Positions 38,993 through 47,862 of a stretch of DNA of 64,000 bases are shown piece after piece (within the stretch, counting starts at the first letter, position 1; each line of letters starts with the position of its first letter). Origin of the DNA: Bacteroidia bacterium. GTDB taxonomy: Bacteria > Bacteroidota > Bacteroidia > J057. The DNA is taken from positions 248,001-312,000 of the forward strand of contig JAUIGE010000002.1 in NCBI GenBank assembly GCA_030430205.1, in the 5' to 3' direction. Below the pieces are notes generated by a model. The model searched no databases and was not told the origin of the DNA. It worked only from the letters and a program-made list of their open reading frames with translations. A program made the position numbers and the translations under genes.

Positions 38993-40657
38993 ATGAAACG
39001 CATTTTACGAATACTTCTCTTCCTGATACTGCTGGTTGCTGTGGCGATCGGCGCTTTTTGGGCCTATACTGAGTATGTAGAGCCTGAGGAAAAAAGGGAT
39101 GTTTATAGCTTTGTACCGGCGGATTTTATCTTTGTGGTGGAGTCGGATAGGCCTATAGAAGACTGGCAGGACCTGTCCAAAAGCAAGGTCTGGCGCTACC
39201 TCAAGACGCAGCAGGATGTGGCAGAGCTCACGAGCTCCGCTGACTACCTCGACTCCCTGCTCACCAACAATGAGCTGATCGTCAAACTTGTCAAACTCGG
39301 CGATCTGGTGATATCGGCGCACATGACCAAAGATGATGACTACGACATGCTTTTTTATGTCGATATGAAGGGCTATGGTAGACTGGCGCGGGTGCAGTCC
39401 GGGCTGGAATCTATATTTGAGACGACGGGTTACAAGGTGACGAGGAGCGATTATATCGGTCAGACGATCTACGATCTGAAAGATGAAGAGACAGGCGATG
39501 TGCTTTCCCTTTGCCGTTTCGGCAATGTGATGATCGGCTCCTACACCAAGGACCTGGTGAAAAAAGCCATTCGCCAGACCGGCGAGCGCAGCATCAAGGA
39601 CAATCCCAAATTTTATGATGTGCGCGAAAGTCTTGGCCGCAGTGACATCTACTCTATCTTCCTGAATTACAACCTGTTGAAAAAATATGTCGGCATTTAT
39701 CTGGACGATTCGCCGGAGATGCTCGATGGGATAGAGGAAATTCTTTCCTTCTCTTCCTTTGACTTTCAGGTCAAAGACGATCATACCTACCTCAAGGGCT
39801 ACACCCGTCAGATCGACTCGATTCCTTCCTTTTTTAACATCTTCAAAGATGTGGGGCAGGGCAGGCTGCTGGCCTCAGAGATTTTGCCTGCCAATACTGC
39901 CTTCTATGGCAGCATGGGCTTCGATGATTTTGACGATTTTTTCAAACGCTTTACCTATTATTACAAGGATCAAAGCCCGGAGGAGTATGCGGATTTTGTG
40001 AAAAATAAAGAGCGCATTGAAAAATATTTTGACATCAGCCTGGAAGAAGAATTCTTCAGCTGGATGACAGATGAGGTCATCACGGCTTTGGTACCGATAG
40101 ATGAAGCGGGAAAAGAATACGCCTATTATGGCCTGATGCACTTCGATGATTATAAGCTGGCGCAGGAAAAAATGGATTATTTCGCAGAAAGAGTCCGCAA
40201 AAAATCGCCCGCCAAATTTCTCGAAATCAAGCACCAGGGCGTGCCTATTCGCTACCTGGAGATCAAAGGCTTTTTCAAAATCTTCCTGCAAAAGATGTTC
40301 AATTCCATTGAAAAGCCGCACTATACCTTCGTCGGCGACTATGTCGCCTTTAGCAATGACACGACCTCTCTCAAACTCTTGATTGACCAGTATCTCAATC
40401 AAAATACGCTGGAATACAGCAAGGAATACACGAAGTTCATGGATAACTTTGAGCCGCGCTCCAACCTCTTCATTTATGCCAATAACCAGCATCTGCTCAA
40501 CTTTCTGCGGGAGAGCATGGACTACGAAAGCCGCGTTGAGCTAAATAGAAATATGAATTACCTGCTGGCATTTCCGCAGTTGGGCCTGCAGATGAGGCCG
40601 AGCAAGGGGATGTACCAGACGTATTTGTACACGCAATTTGAGCCGGAACAACAGTAA
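38993..40657 (+). CDS. Membrane-anchored hypothetical protein (DUF3352-like)
   Basis: The protein has 554 residues from the ATG at 38993 (MKRILRILLFLILLVAVAIG); nine codons upstream are open but have no better start. It has one N-terminal membrane helix, then a long extracytoplasmic part. FVPADFIFVVESDRPIEDW at the start and repeated blocks such as NTAFYGSMGFDDFDDFF and YVAFSNDTTSLKLLIDQYL recall DUF3352 proteins. There is no catalytic motif. It stands alone between the broken gene and pepT. The family name is a moderate-confidence call; the function is unknown. Confidence 0.75.
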   Translation: MKRILRILLFLILLVAVAIGAFWAYTEYVEPEEKRDVYSFVPADFIFVVESDRPIEDWQDLSKSKVWRYLKTQQDVAELTSSADYLDSLLTNNELIVKLVKLGDLVISAHMTKDDDYDMLFYVDMKGYGRLARVQSGLESIFETTGYKVTRSDYIGQTIYDLKDEETGDVLSLCRFGNVMIGSYTKDLVKKAIRQTGERSIKDNPKFYDVRESLGRSDIYSIFLNYNLLKKYVGIYLDDSPEMLDGIEEILSFSSFDFQVKDDHTYLKGYTRQIDSIPSFFNIFKDVGQGRLLASEILPANTAFYGSMGFDDFDDFFKRFTYYYKDQSPEEYADFVKNKERIEKYFDISLEEEFFSWMTDEVITALVPIDEAGKEYAYYGLMHFDDYKLAQEKMDYFAERVRKKSPAKFLEIKHQGVPIRYLEIKGFFKIFLQKMFNSIEKPHYTFVGDYVAFSNDTTSLKLLIDQYLNQNTLEYSKEYTKFMDNFEPRSNLFIYANNQHLLNFLRESMDYESRVELNRNMNYLLAFPQLGLQMRPSKGMYQTYLYTQFEPEQQ

Positions 40658-40660
40658 GAG

Positions 40661-40767
40661 GGACGCAGATCAACGCAGATTATTATGATCAGGCCTATGT
40701 TAAAAGCAGGAAATCGAGCTTTTTCTTTAAACATAACGAACCATAAAAAGCAGTGTAAATCAGCGTC
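40661..40767. repeat. Interspersed hairpin element, copy 2
   Basis: GGACGCAGATCAACGCAGAT on the left is complementary to GTGTAAATCAGCGTC on the right, with TTATGATC and CATAA-type inner words as in copy 1 at 24099-24221. It fills most of the leader of pepT. Confidence 0.65.
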
Positions 40768-40797
40768 AAATTCCTACAAGGCGAACAACAAAAGAAC

Positions 40798-42039
40798 ATG
40801 ATCAATTTCACCGTAACTGAGCGCTTTTTGCGCTATGTCAAGATAGACACCCAGTCCGACGCAAGCTCGAAGAGCATTCCTTCGACAGAGAAACAAAAAG
40901 ACCTGAGTCGCTTGCTGGTGGATGAATTGCACGCCATGGGCATCAAAGATGCCCAGATGGATGAGTGGGGCTATGTCTACGCCACCATCCCGGCCAATAC
41001 AGACAAAAAAGATGTCCCTGTCATCTGCTTTTGCTCGCATGTGGATACTTCGCCTGACTCCAGTGGGACAAACGTCAAGCCCATTGTGCATACAAATTAC
41101 CAGGGGCAGGACATCGTCCTGCCGGACGATCCCACACAAATCCTCCGCATGGCGGAGCATCCTGATCTGCAACACCAGATCGGTCATGATGTCATCACGG
41201 CCAGTGGCCTGACCTTGCTGGGCGCTGATGACAAGGCGGGCCTTGCTGAGATCATGGATGCCGCGCATCACCTGATGAGCCATCCCGAGCTCAAGCACGG
41301 CGCGGTGCGCATCCTTTTTACCCCCGACGAAGAGATCGGCCGCGGAGCAGATAAGGTGGATATCAGGAAGCTGGGAGCCGCTTTTGGCTATACGATGGAC
41401 GGCGAGACCGTCGGCTCACTGGAGGACGAAACCTTTTCGGCGGACGCAGTCAAATTGACGATAGATGGCGTAAGCGCACATCCCGGCTTTGCCAAAGGCA
41501 AGCTCGAAAGCGCGATGAAAATCGCGGCGGATATCGTCTCTCGCCTGCCCAAGGACAGGCTTTCTCCCGAGACGACCGAAGGTCGTGAAGGCTTTATCCA
41601 TCCTGTCACGATGCAGGGCATCGTGGAGCAGACGGTAGTCGAATTCATCATTCGGGATTTCACCGTTGAGGGCTTGCATGCAAAAGAAGTTTTTCTCCAA
41701 AAAATCGTAAATGAGGTCCTTGAAACCTATCCCGGCTCAAAAGCCACTTTTGAAGTGATCGAGCAATACCGCAACATGAAGTATGTGCTCAACGACTATC
41801 CGCAGGTAGCGGATTATGCGGAGGAAGCCATCAGGCGGACGGGTATTCCCGTCAGAAAAGGTTCGATCCGAGGCGGTACAGACGGTTCCCGCCTGTCATT
41901 CATGGGGCTTCCCTGCCCCAATATCTTTGCCGGTGGCCACGCCTTTCACTCCCGGCAGGAGTGGGTATCGAGGCAGGATATGGAGAAGGCCGTAGAGACG
42001 ATAGTGAATCTGTGCCAGATTTGGGAGGAGAGGAATTGA
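40798..42039 (+). CDS. pepT: Peptidase T (tripeptide aminopeptidase)
   Basis: The protein has 413 residues, the usual length for M20B peptidase T. Zinc ligands are visible: His81 and Asp83 in CSHVDTSPD, GADDKAGLAEIM (bridging Asp), TPDEEIGRGADKVD (catalytic Glu and ligand) and the final His in FAGGHAFHSRQEWV. The lid domain between ~210 and 320 has the family HPGFAKGKL and HPVTMQG motifs. It removes the N-terminal residue from tripeptides in the cytoplasm. It is a single gene behind the interspersed hairpin element. The assignment is firm. Confidence 0.96.
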   Translation: MINFTVTERFLRYVKIDTQSDASSKSIPSTEKQKDLSRLLVDELHAMGIKDAQMDEWGYVYATIPANTDKKDVPVICFCSHVDTSPDSSGTNVKPIVHTNYQGQDIVLPDDPTQILRMAEHPDLQHQIGHDVITASGLTLLGADDKAGLAEIMDAAHHLMSHPELKHGAVRILFTPDEEIGRGADKVDIRKLGAAFGYTMDGETVGSLEDETFSADAVKLTIDGVSAHPGFAKGKLESAMKIAADIVSRLPKDRLSPETTEGREGFIHPVTMQGIVEQTVVEFIIRDFTVEGLHAKEVFLQKIVNEVLETYPGSKATFEVIEQYRNMKYVLNDYPQVADYAEEAIRRTGIPVRKGSIRGGTDGSRLSFMGLPCPNIFAGGHAFHSRQEWVSRQDMEKAVETIVNLCQIWEERN

Positions 42040-42155
42040 TGAGCAAATCTTCCCAGTGACGCTTTCCCCTTTTTCTAGTCTAAAAGGAAAAGTTTTATTT
42101 ACTTAATAGCTCCAATCACAGTTTATTACATAATCATAAATAACCCTTATACATC

Positions 42156-42488
42156 ATGTTTGAACTCTATCAAAGCGAAAACAACGAAAAATTCTATTTC
42201 CGCCTGAAAGCCAAGAACGGACAAGTAATCCTGACCAGCCAGGGCTATGCCGGTAAAAGCGGTGCAAAAAATGGCATCGAGTCTGTTCGTAAGAATGGTG
42301 CTGATTCCGATAATTTTGAGCGGAAAGAATCCTCTAATGGCAAACATTACTTCAACCTGTTAGCTGCTAACAAGCAGGTAATTGGCACAAGCCAGATGTA
42401 TGCCTCGAAAGACAGCATGGAGAACGGTATCAAGTCTGTTGGCAACAATGCGCCTGATGCAGAAGTGAAAGACCTGAGCGCTGCTTAA
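42156..42488 (+). CDS. YegP-family (DUF1508) protein
   Basis: The protein has 110 residues made of two ~50-residue DUF1508 repeats: FELYQSENNEKFYFRLKAKN, then GQVILTSQGYAGKSGAKNGI; and FERKESSNGKHYFNLLAANK, then QVIGTSQMYASKDSMENGIK. These small proteins are common in bacteria, are often stress-related, and have no proven biochemical role. The gene is followed at once by a strong terminator. It is short but unmistakable. Confidence 0.93.
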   Translation: MFELYQSENNEKFYFRLKAKNGQVILTSQGYAGKSGAKNGIESVRKNGADSDNFERKESSNGKHYFNLLAANKQVIGTSQMYASKDSMENGIKSVGNNAPDAEVKDLSAA

Positions 42489-42507
42489 GAAATTTTTCAG
42501 AAAAGGA

Positions 42508-42536
42508 AAGCCAGGCATTGCCTGGCTTTTTTTATT
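42508..42536 (+). terminator. Strong terminator between convergent genes
   Basis: AAGCCAGGCA pairs with TGCCTGGCTT and is followed by TTTTTT. A-rich sequence before the stem could let it work in both directions, for the YegP-family gene and for the surface protein ending at 42536. Confidence 0.85.
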
Positions 42537-45500
42537 TATCGGATCAGGGTGATCGTTCCATTCAGCGTACGCTTGGCGGCCCGTTTATTTTCCCTGCTTT
42601 GATAAGTCAAAATATAGACATAGACACCCTCAGGAACTGCGCCGCCTGTCATAGAGACGCCATCCCAACAAGCGGAAGGATCTTCCGTCTGCCATATCAA
42701 CTGCCCCCAGCGGTTGTAAACCTTGAAATCATAAGCGAGTAGCTCGCACTCATAGCCAATACAAAAGCCATCATTATGCTGGTCATTGTTGGGCGTAAAT
42801 GCCGAGGGCACAAAGAGCGAACAGGTACAGTCGGTATCTGTGACAAGAACGGTGTCTGTGACAGGGCCACAGCTGTTTTCAACCGTCACCCAGAAGATAC
42901 CTTCATGATCCGTCACATACTGTGCTTCGTTGCTGCCATCCTGCCAGCGGTAGCTGGCAACACCCTCGATGCGCGCATCGAGCCGGATGTGTTCGTTCTG
43001 GCAGCGGAGGGTATCTCCGCCAAGATAGGGTAGGAGCGGCTCCTCAAAAGTAGCCTCCATCAGATCGGATACCCTGCCACAGCGGTTGGCGATTTCAACC
43101 AGGTATAAGCCATCTTCTGTAACCCACCGCAGTGAGTCCGTGCTGCCGTCTTCCCAGCGGTAGTCGACTGGCGCAGTGGCGCTGGCAAAGACCGTGGCAT
43201 CCAGGAGGATGCTGTCCCCCACACAGAGCAGCTGATCTGCTCCCAGGTTGATCGGAGGTGGAGCCTGATCGAGGATCAATGTCATTTCAGCCCGACCTGT
43301 ACCACAGCTATTGCTTACCTCCACCCAATAATCTCCCGCCCTATCTGCCAGATGTGTGGCCAGGGGGGAGCCATTTTGCCACAGGTATTTTGCCCGGGCA
43401 TGGAAAACATTGAAGTTGAGGGATTGGCCCAGGCAGAGGGCCGTATCCGGCCCCAGATCAGGCGTCGGCAGCCTTTCCAGCCATAGCTGGAAGCTGTCCC
43501 GGGCAATGCCACAGGCATTCTCTCCCTGCGCCCAGTAGAGGCCCTGATTCATCGCAGAAAAACTGCTGTTGGTACTGCCATCCGACCACCGATAGCGGGT
43601 GATATTGGGGGCATAAACGTCGAGAAGCAGTACTTCTCCGGTGCAAGCTACCGTATCTTTGGGGAGCAAGAGTTGAGGGCTTTTCTCTTCAGAGAGATGG
43701 ATTTCGTCGCGATCCGTACCGCAGCGGTTGCTTACTTCCAGCCAGTAGAAGCCGCTGTCTTGTATGGCTCTTCGTGGCAAATTAAAGCCATCGTTCCATA
43801 GAAAGGTCCAGTTTTGACCTGTATAATCAAAAACAATATCCTCTCCGTCACAGAGCAGGACATCCGGGCCCAGATTGATAGCAGGGGCAGGAAGCCGCGT
43901 GATGACCACCGTATCGCGGCCTGTGCCACAATGGTTGCTGGCTTCGCCTATATAGGTTGCCGGACTGCCAACTGTCCACTGCGCACTGCTCGGCCCTCCC
44001 TGCCATTTGTATGAGGTGGCATTGATCGTCGTTATGTCCAATGTGACCAGCTCACCCTGACAAAGCAGGCTGTCAGGCCCTGCCTGGGGTTGAGGGATGG
44101 AATCGTAGAGAACGATGATGGTATCCGAATTGGTGCCGCAGACATTTGTTTCATAACAAATGATCTCCCCCCCAGGTGGATTTACAATTATGGAAGTGGA
44201 GAGAGAGCCATCGCTCCAGACGACGAGGCTGGTCAGTGGGACATTTGCAGTCAGAACATAAGTTTGCCCGGCGCAAAGAATGGTATCAGGAGGCAAAGTC
44301 CCATTGGGAAATCCTACGGCTGTAACCCGTATGTTATCTGTTTCTGCGCCGCAGACATTTTGAACGGTAGCCGTATATAATCCAGATGTATTTACCGAAA
44401 TCACCGAATCTGTAGATCCGCTATTCCAGCTATGCATCATCCCGGGCTGGTAAATATTGAGCGAAATAGGCTGCGTTTCACAAATAACCGTATCCGCGCC
44501 AAGTGAAAAAGGCAGAGGCGAATCCAAAAAATGAACCGCTATGGTATCTGCTGCCGTGCCGCAATAGTTGGAAAGCTGCACATGCAAAGTATCATCCTGC
44601 GTCACAAGATAAGTAGGCAGTATGCTGCCATCCTGCCAGAGGTATTGGGTGCCGGGCGTCGTCTGGCTCATAAATGTGGCATCCAGCAGCAGGCTGGGAA
44701 AGTCACACACAAGCGTATCGGGTCCAAGGTCTACCGTCGGGAAGCTTTCATATTGTATATCAATGGTGTCGCTGGTGACACCGCAGGTATTGCTGAGTTG
44801 TGCCCAGTATTTTCCGGGAGCCATCACGGTAAAGCTGGGCGCATTGCTGCCGTTTTGCCAGAGGAAGTTGACGCCATTGCGCGTCAGGTCCAGGGGCATA
44901 TTGCTGCTGCCGCAAAGGATAGAATCCGTCGGCCCCAGGTCAAAAACCAGCGCTGCTGAGTCATGGACGACGATCGTAATAGAATCCACGCGGGTGTTCA
45001 TGCAGGGATCCGTTACCGAAACATAGTAGGTCGTCGTTGTATCAGGAAAAGCTCTGGGGTTGGCAATGCTGGTGCTGCTCAGGCCCGCCGCAGGCGACCA
45101 GGAGTAGGTGAAACCTGTTCCCACATTGAGTGGGAGGGTATCGCCTTTACATATCGCAGTATCCTGCAAAGCCTGCGAAAAGGAAATATAGTTCAGGCAA
45201 AAGCGATGCTCATTGGTCAGCGCGCCGGTAGCGGCAGTAAATCCCCAGAAGACATAAGGGCTGCCACTGAAAATCGTTTGAACGATATTGCCGGTATAGG
45301 TGAGCCGCAAGGAGCAATCCATATAGACCCGCATGGTGAAAGTCGCTGTGTCCCAGGTGATTCGAAAATCATGAAAATTGCAGTCTTCCAGGTTGCCATT
45401 GCCTGCGAGAGCTGCAACTGGCCCTGCCAGATTGTTGGCAGAGGTATGGTCATTGACACCATTTGACATGATGGCGATGTGGTCGTAGACAGGGTCTCCC

Positions 45501-45850
45501 CAGTTGCCGTTTTGGTAGGTGTCCATCTCTATCGCCAGCGAAGGCGTTATGCCCTGGTAGCCCAGCCCTCCGCCCGAAGAACCCACACTTGTGCTGATCG
45601 GTTGCAGGACGAAAGCCATGCCATCTGCGCCGCCATTGCTACAGCCCAGATTTACTTCGAAGTAGAGATCAAAGGGTTTGCTGATGTCAACGCTGCTCAG
45701 GTACCAGACTGAACCGGACTGGTTTGTCAGGTTGCTTGTCAGGCGAAAACAGTTGTTGGCCTGACTGATGGCTGTGCCATTGGTGCGAAATTGAGCATTC
45801 ACGCTCCAACTACAGAGAATAAGGGAAAGTAGAAGTAAATAGTTTTTCAT
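42536..45850 (-). CDS. Giant surface protein: L-type lectin, PKD-like repeats, CHU-type C-terminal domain
   Basis: The protein has 1104 residues from the ATG at 45850 (MKNYLLLLSLILCSWSVNAQ, a signal peptide). An L-type lectin-like domain (~25-240) contains GGADGMAFVLQP and PSLAIEMDTYQNGNWGDP. About ten ~80-residue Ig/PKD-like repeats follow, each with LGPD..LC.G...LD, YLWQDGS and Y.V.VSN.CG, where paired cysteines recur. The C-terminus is the gliding-motility-associated (CHU_C, T9SS type B) domain, VPSAFTPNNDQHNDGF and YNRWGQLIWQ. It should be exported by T9SS and bind sugars at the surface. The DNA is repetitive in the same register. Confidence 0.93.
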   Translation of the reverse strand: MKNYLLLLSLILCSWSVNAQFRTNGTAISQANNCFRLTSNLTNQSGSVWYLSSVDISKPFDLYFEVNLGCSNGGADGMAFVLQPISTSVGSSGGGLGYQGITPSLAIEMDTYQNGNWGDPVYDHIAIMSNGVNDHTSANNLAGPVAALAGNGNLEDCNFHDFRITWDTATFTMRVYMDCSLRLTYTGNIVQTIFSGSPYVFWGFTAATGALTNEHRFCLNYISFSQALQDTAICKGDTLPLNVGTGFTYSWSPAAGLSSTSIANPRAFPDTTTTYYVSVTDPCMNTRVDSITIVVHDSAALVFDLGPTDSILCGSSNMPLDLTRNGVNFLWQNGSNAPSFTVMAPGKYWAQLSNTCGVTSDTIDIQYESFPTVDLGPDTLVCDFPSLLLDATFMSQTTPGTQYLWQDGSILPTYLVTQDDTLHVQLSNYCGTAADTIAVHFLDSPLPFSLGADTVICETQPISLNIYQPGMMHSWNSGSTDSVISVNTSGLYTATVQNVCGAETDNIRVTAVGFPNGTLPPDTILCAGQTYVLTANVPLTSLVVWSDGSLSTSIIVNPPGGEIICYETNVCGTNSDTIIVLYDSIPQPQAGPDSLLCQGELVTLDITTINATSYKWQGGPSSAQWTVGSPATYIGEASNHCGTGRDTVVITRLPAPAINLGPDVLLCDGEDIVFDYTGQNWTFLWNDGFNLPRRAIQDSGFYWLEVSNRCGTDRDEIHLSEEKSPQLLLPKDTVACTGEVLLLDVYAPNITRYRWSDGSTNSSFSAMNQGLYWAQGENACGIARDSFQLWLERLPTPDLGPDTALCLGQSLNFNVFHARAKYLWQNGSPLATHLADRAGDYWVEVSNSCGTGRAEMTLILDQAPPPINLGADQLLCVGDSILLDATVFASATAPVDYRWEDGSTDSLRWVTEDGLYLVEIANRCGRVSDLMEATFEEPLLPYLGGDTLRCQNEHIRLDARIEGVASYRWQDGSNEAQYVTDHEGIFWVTVENSCGPVTDTVLVTDTDCTCSLFVPSAFTPNNDQHNDGFCIGYECELLAYDFKVYNRWGQLIWQTEDPSACWDGVSMTGGAVPEGVYVYILTYQSRENKRAAKRTLNGTITLIR

Positions 45851-45952
45851 AAGCTTTGCTGCTTTGGGATAAAGTACGGCATTTTTTGAAATATTTTGAA
45901 GATTTTGAAGGAGACAGCCAGATTTTGGATAATTTTGGAGGAAAAGAACCCC

Positions 45953-47251
45953 ATGGTCCAAGGGCTATTTCGTGAAGTAGACAACTCGCCCCTCATTTTT
46001 TGGCGAATCTGGTTCGGCCTCATCCTCTTCTTCGAGGCGGTGGGTGCGCTTGCGCTGGGCTGGGTCAGCGACACCTTTGTAGAAACGCCTTTCACCTTCA
46101 CTTTTATCGGCTTCGAATGCTTGCGCATCTTCCATGGCCCAGCCATGTATGGCTGGTATGGCTTAATGGCCGCCGCGGCCCTGGGCATCATATTGGGGTG
46201 GCGCTATCGCTTCAGCATGATCCTTTACAGCCTGCTGTGGACAGGCAGCTACCTCATGCAAAAATCGCATTACAACAACCACTACTACCTGCTCATGATG
46301 CTGTGCTGGATGATGTGTTTTTTGCCCGCCAACGCCTATTTTTCGCTGGACGTCAGGCGCAATCCCGCCCTCAAAAAGCTCAGCTGCCCCAGCTGGTGCC
46401 TCAATCTTATCGTCGCCCAATTGGCCATTGTTTATTTCTACGCTGCCGTTGCCAAACTCTATCCCGACTGGATGGCGGGCCGCCCATTGGAAATCTGGTT
46501 TGCCGCCAAGGCAAATTATCCGCTGATCGGGCCCTGGCTGGTCAGGGAGGGCGTAGCGCCATTTTTTGCCTGGGCAGGCATCATCTTCGATTTTTTAGTG
46601 ATCCCCGCTCTCATCTGGAAGCGGACACGTTGGGCGGCTGTAATCGCCTCGGCCTTTTTTCACCTCTTCAATTCCATCGTCTTCCAGATCGGCGGATTTC
46701 CCTACCTGATGCTGGGCGCATTGGTGTTCTTTTTTCCGCCTGAAGCAACGAGAAAACGATTTTTTCGCAAGAAAGAACAAGTCCTCAGTCAGACTTCCCA
46801 ACCCCATAAATGGGTCATCTGGGGCCTGGGGCTGTATTTTTTCATACAATTATTGTTGCCGCTGCGGCATCATCTTTTTGAAGGCCATCCCAACTGGACC
46901 GAAGAAGGCCATCGGCTGGCCTGGCGCATGATGTTGCGCAGCAAAAGCGGCAGCTTGTCTTTTCGGATCGTAGATCCGGTGACGGGAGATAGCTGGCAGG
47001 CCCAGCCTACCGAATTTACAAGCCGAAAGCAGGCTCAGCGCGTAGCCATTCGCCCGGATATGCTTTGGCAATTGGTGCAGGAAATGAAAAAGCATTACGA
47101 AAAAGAAGGTTTTCCCCAGGTAGAAATTTATGCACAAAACCGCGTTTCGCTCAATGGACACGGCTTCAGCTACCTCATTGATCCTGAGGTAGACCTGGCC
47201 AAAGAAGAATGGCAGCCCCTCCGCCATCATCCATGGATACTTGTATATTAA
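45953..47251 (+). CDS. HTTM-domain membrane protein (vitamin K carboxylase-like)
   Basis: The protein has 432 residues from the ATG at 45953 (MVQGLFREVDNSPLIFWRI); an upstream TTG frame is less likely. There are six or more membrane helices. MQKSHYNNHYYLLMMLCWMM and VAQLAIVYFYAAVAKLYPDW are diagnostic for the HTTM (horizontally transferred transmembrane) domain shared with vitamin K-dependent gamma-carboxylase. A soluble C-terminal region (~320-432) follows. The eukaryotic relatives carboxylate Glu using vitamin K; the bacterial substrate is unknown. It is divergent from the giant surface protein gene. Confidence 0.92.
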   Translation: MVQGLFREVDNSPLIFWRIWFGLILFFEAVGALALGWVSDTFVETPFTFTFIGFECLRIFHGPAMYGWYGLMAAAALGIILGWRYRFSMILYSLLWTGSYLMQKSHYNNHYYLLMMLCWMMCFLPANAYFSLDVRRNPALKKLSCPSWCLNLIVAQLAIVYFYAAVAKLYPDWMAGRPLEIWFAAKANYPLIGPWLVREGVAPFFAWAGIIFDFLVIPALIWKRTRWAAVIASAFFHLFNSIVFQIGGFPYLMLGALVFFFPPEATRKRFFRKKEQVLSQTSQPHKWVIWGLGLYFFIQLLLPLRHHLFEGHPNWTEEGHRLAWRMMLRSKSGSLSFRIVDPVTGDSWQAQPTEFTSRKQAQRVAIRPDMLWQLVQEMKKHYEKEGFPQVEIYAQNRVSLNGHGFSYLIDPEVDLAKEEWQPLRHHPWILVY

Positions 47252-47304
47252 TCTGTGTTAAGGTTGGCTTTTTATAAATAAAATACATTTTTCTCACTAA
47301 AAAG

Positions 47305-47335
47305 TTGTTTTATATATTTTTTACCTTCATCTTTG
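47305..47335 (+). promoter_or_regulatory. Candidate promoter of the toxin-antitoxin operon
   Basis: TTG at 47305-47307 is 20 bp before CATCTTTG (47328-47335), one mismatch from TAnnTTTG. The toxin start is 27 bp further on. Confidence 0.5.
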
Positions 47336-47361
47336 TAGGGTAAGAAAAAGGAAAAAACAAT

Positions 47362-47712
47362 ATGGAAATTGTATTCAAAGAATTAGAAACCATGCCTGCT
47401 TCTTTACAAGACATCAATCTTTTTCTTACCGTATTTAAACAGCAATCCAGGAAGCATGGCCTGATCTATTACAACTGGCAGGACAACCTGCAAGCTTTAT
47501 TTGATCTGGAGATCACAGCCAGGAGAAGAGAAAAAGTCATTCTCAACCTGAAGGATTCTGATTACCTGATTGGGCCTCATCCGGATGAACTAAAAGGAGG
47601 TGTCACATATTGGGTATTTGAAACAGAGATAAAAGGCAAGGTTGTTCATATTGAACTATCTCTGGCAGATCATACAGGCTCAGCATGTTGTTATGCTTTT
47701 AAGCCAAAGTAA
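47362..47712 (+). CDS. MqsR-like toxin
   Basis: The protein has 116 residues. The layout LQDINLFLTVFKQQSRKHGL, FDLEITARRREKVILNLKDS and DYLIGPHPDE is typical of a group of MqsR/RelE-fold ribonuclease toxins I recall from Firmicutes and Bacteroidota (LF.LGIT.R.R...I..L...DY..GP..D). The end (YWVFETEIKGKVVHIELSLA) is the last beta pair of that fold. The next gene encodes an HTH-Panacea protein that fits as its antitoxin, which supports the call. MqsR toxins cut mRNA. I infer activity from fold only; the catalytic residues were not assigned. Confidence 0.65.
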   Translation: MEIVFKELETMPASLQDINLFLTVFKQQSRKHGLIYYNWQDNLQALFDLEITARRREKVILNLKDSDYLIGPHPDELKGGVTYWVFETEIKGKVVHIELSLADHTGSACCYAFKPK

Positions 47713-47862
47713 TATATTGAGTATGCTCGTTCTGTGTAAATCATGTAAGCATGCCTGCATTTTTTATCATAACAAGCTGCCTTATCTGCGTCCATCCTTA
47801 ATTTCAAAAATCTGGAATGAAAGAGCGTCTTAAAATGGAATTTTACTAATCAATTGCCTGCA

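Noticed and set aside
42536-45850. Giant surface protein as a possible novel toxin
   Set aside because: The lectin-like domain, PKD-like repeats and CHU-type C-terminus explain it as a typical T9SS adhesin. There is no toxin domain.
45896-45952. Upstream TTG start for the HTTM gene
   Set aside because: The extension (MKILKETARFWIILEEKN) is not conserved-looking and the ATG at 45953 leads directly into the first conserved part.
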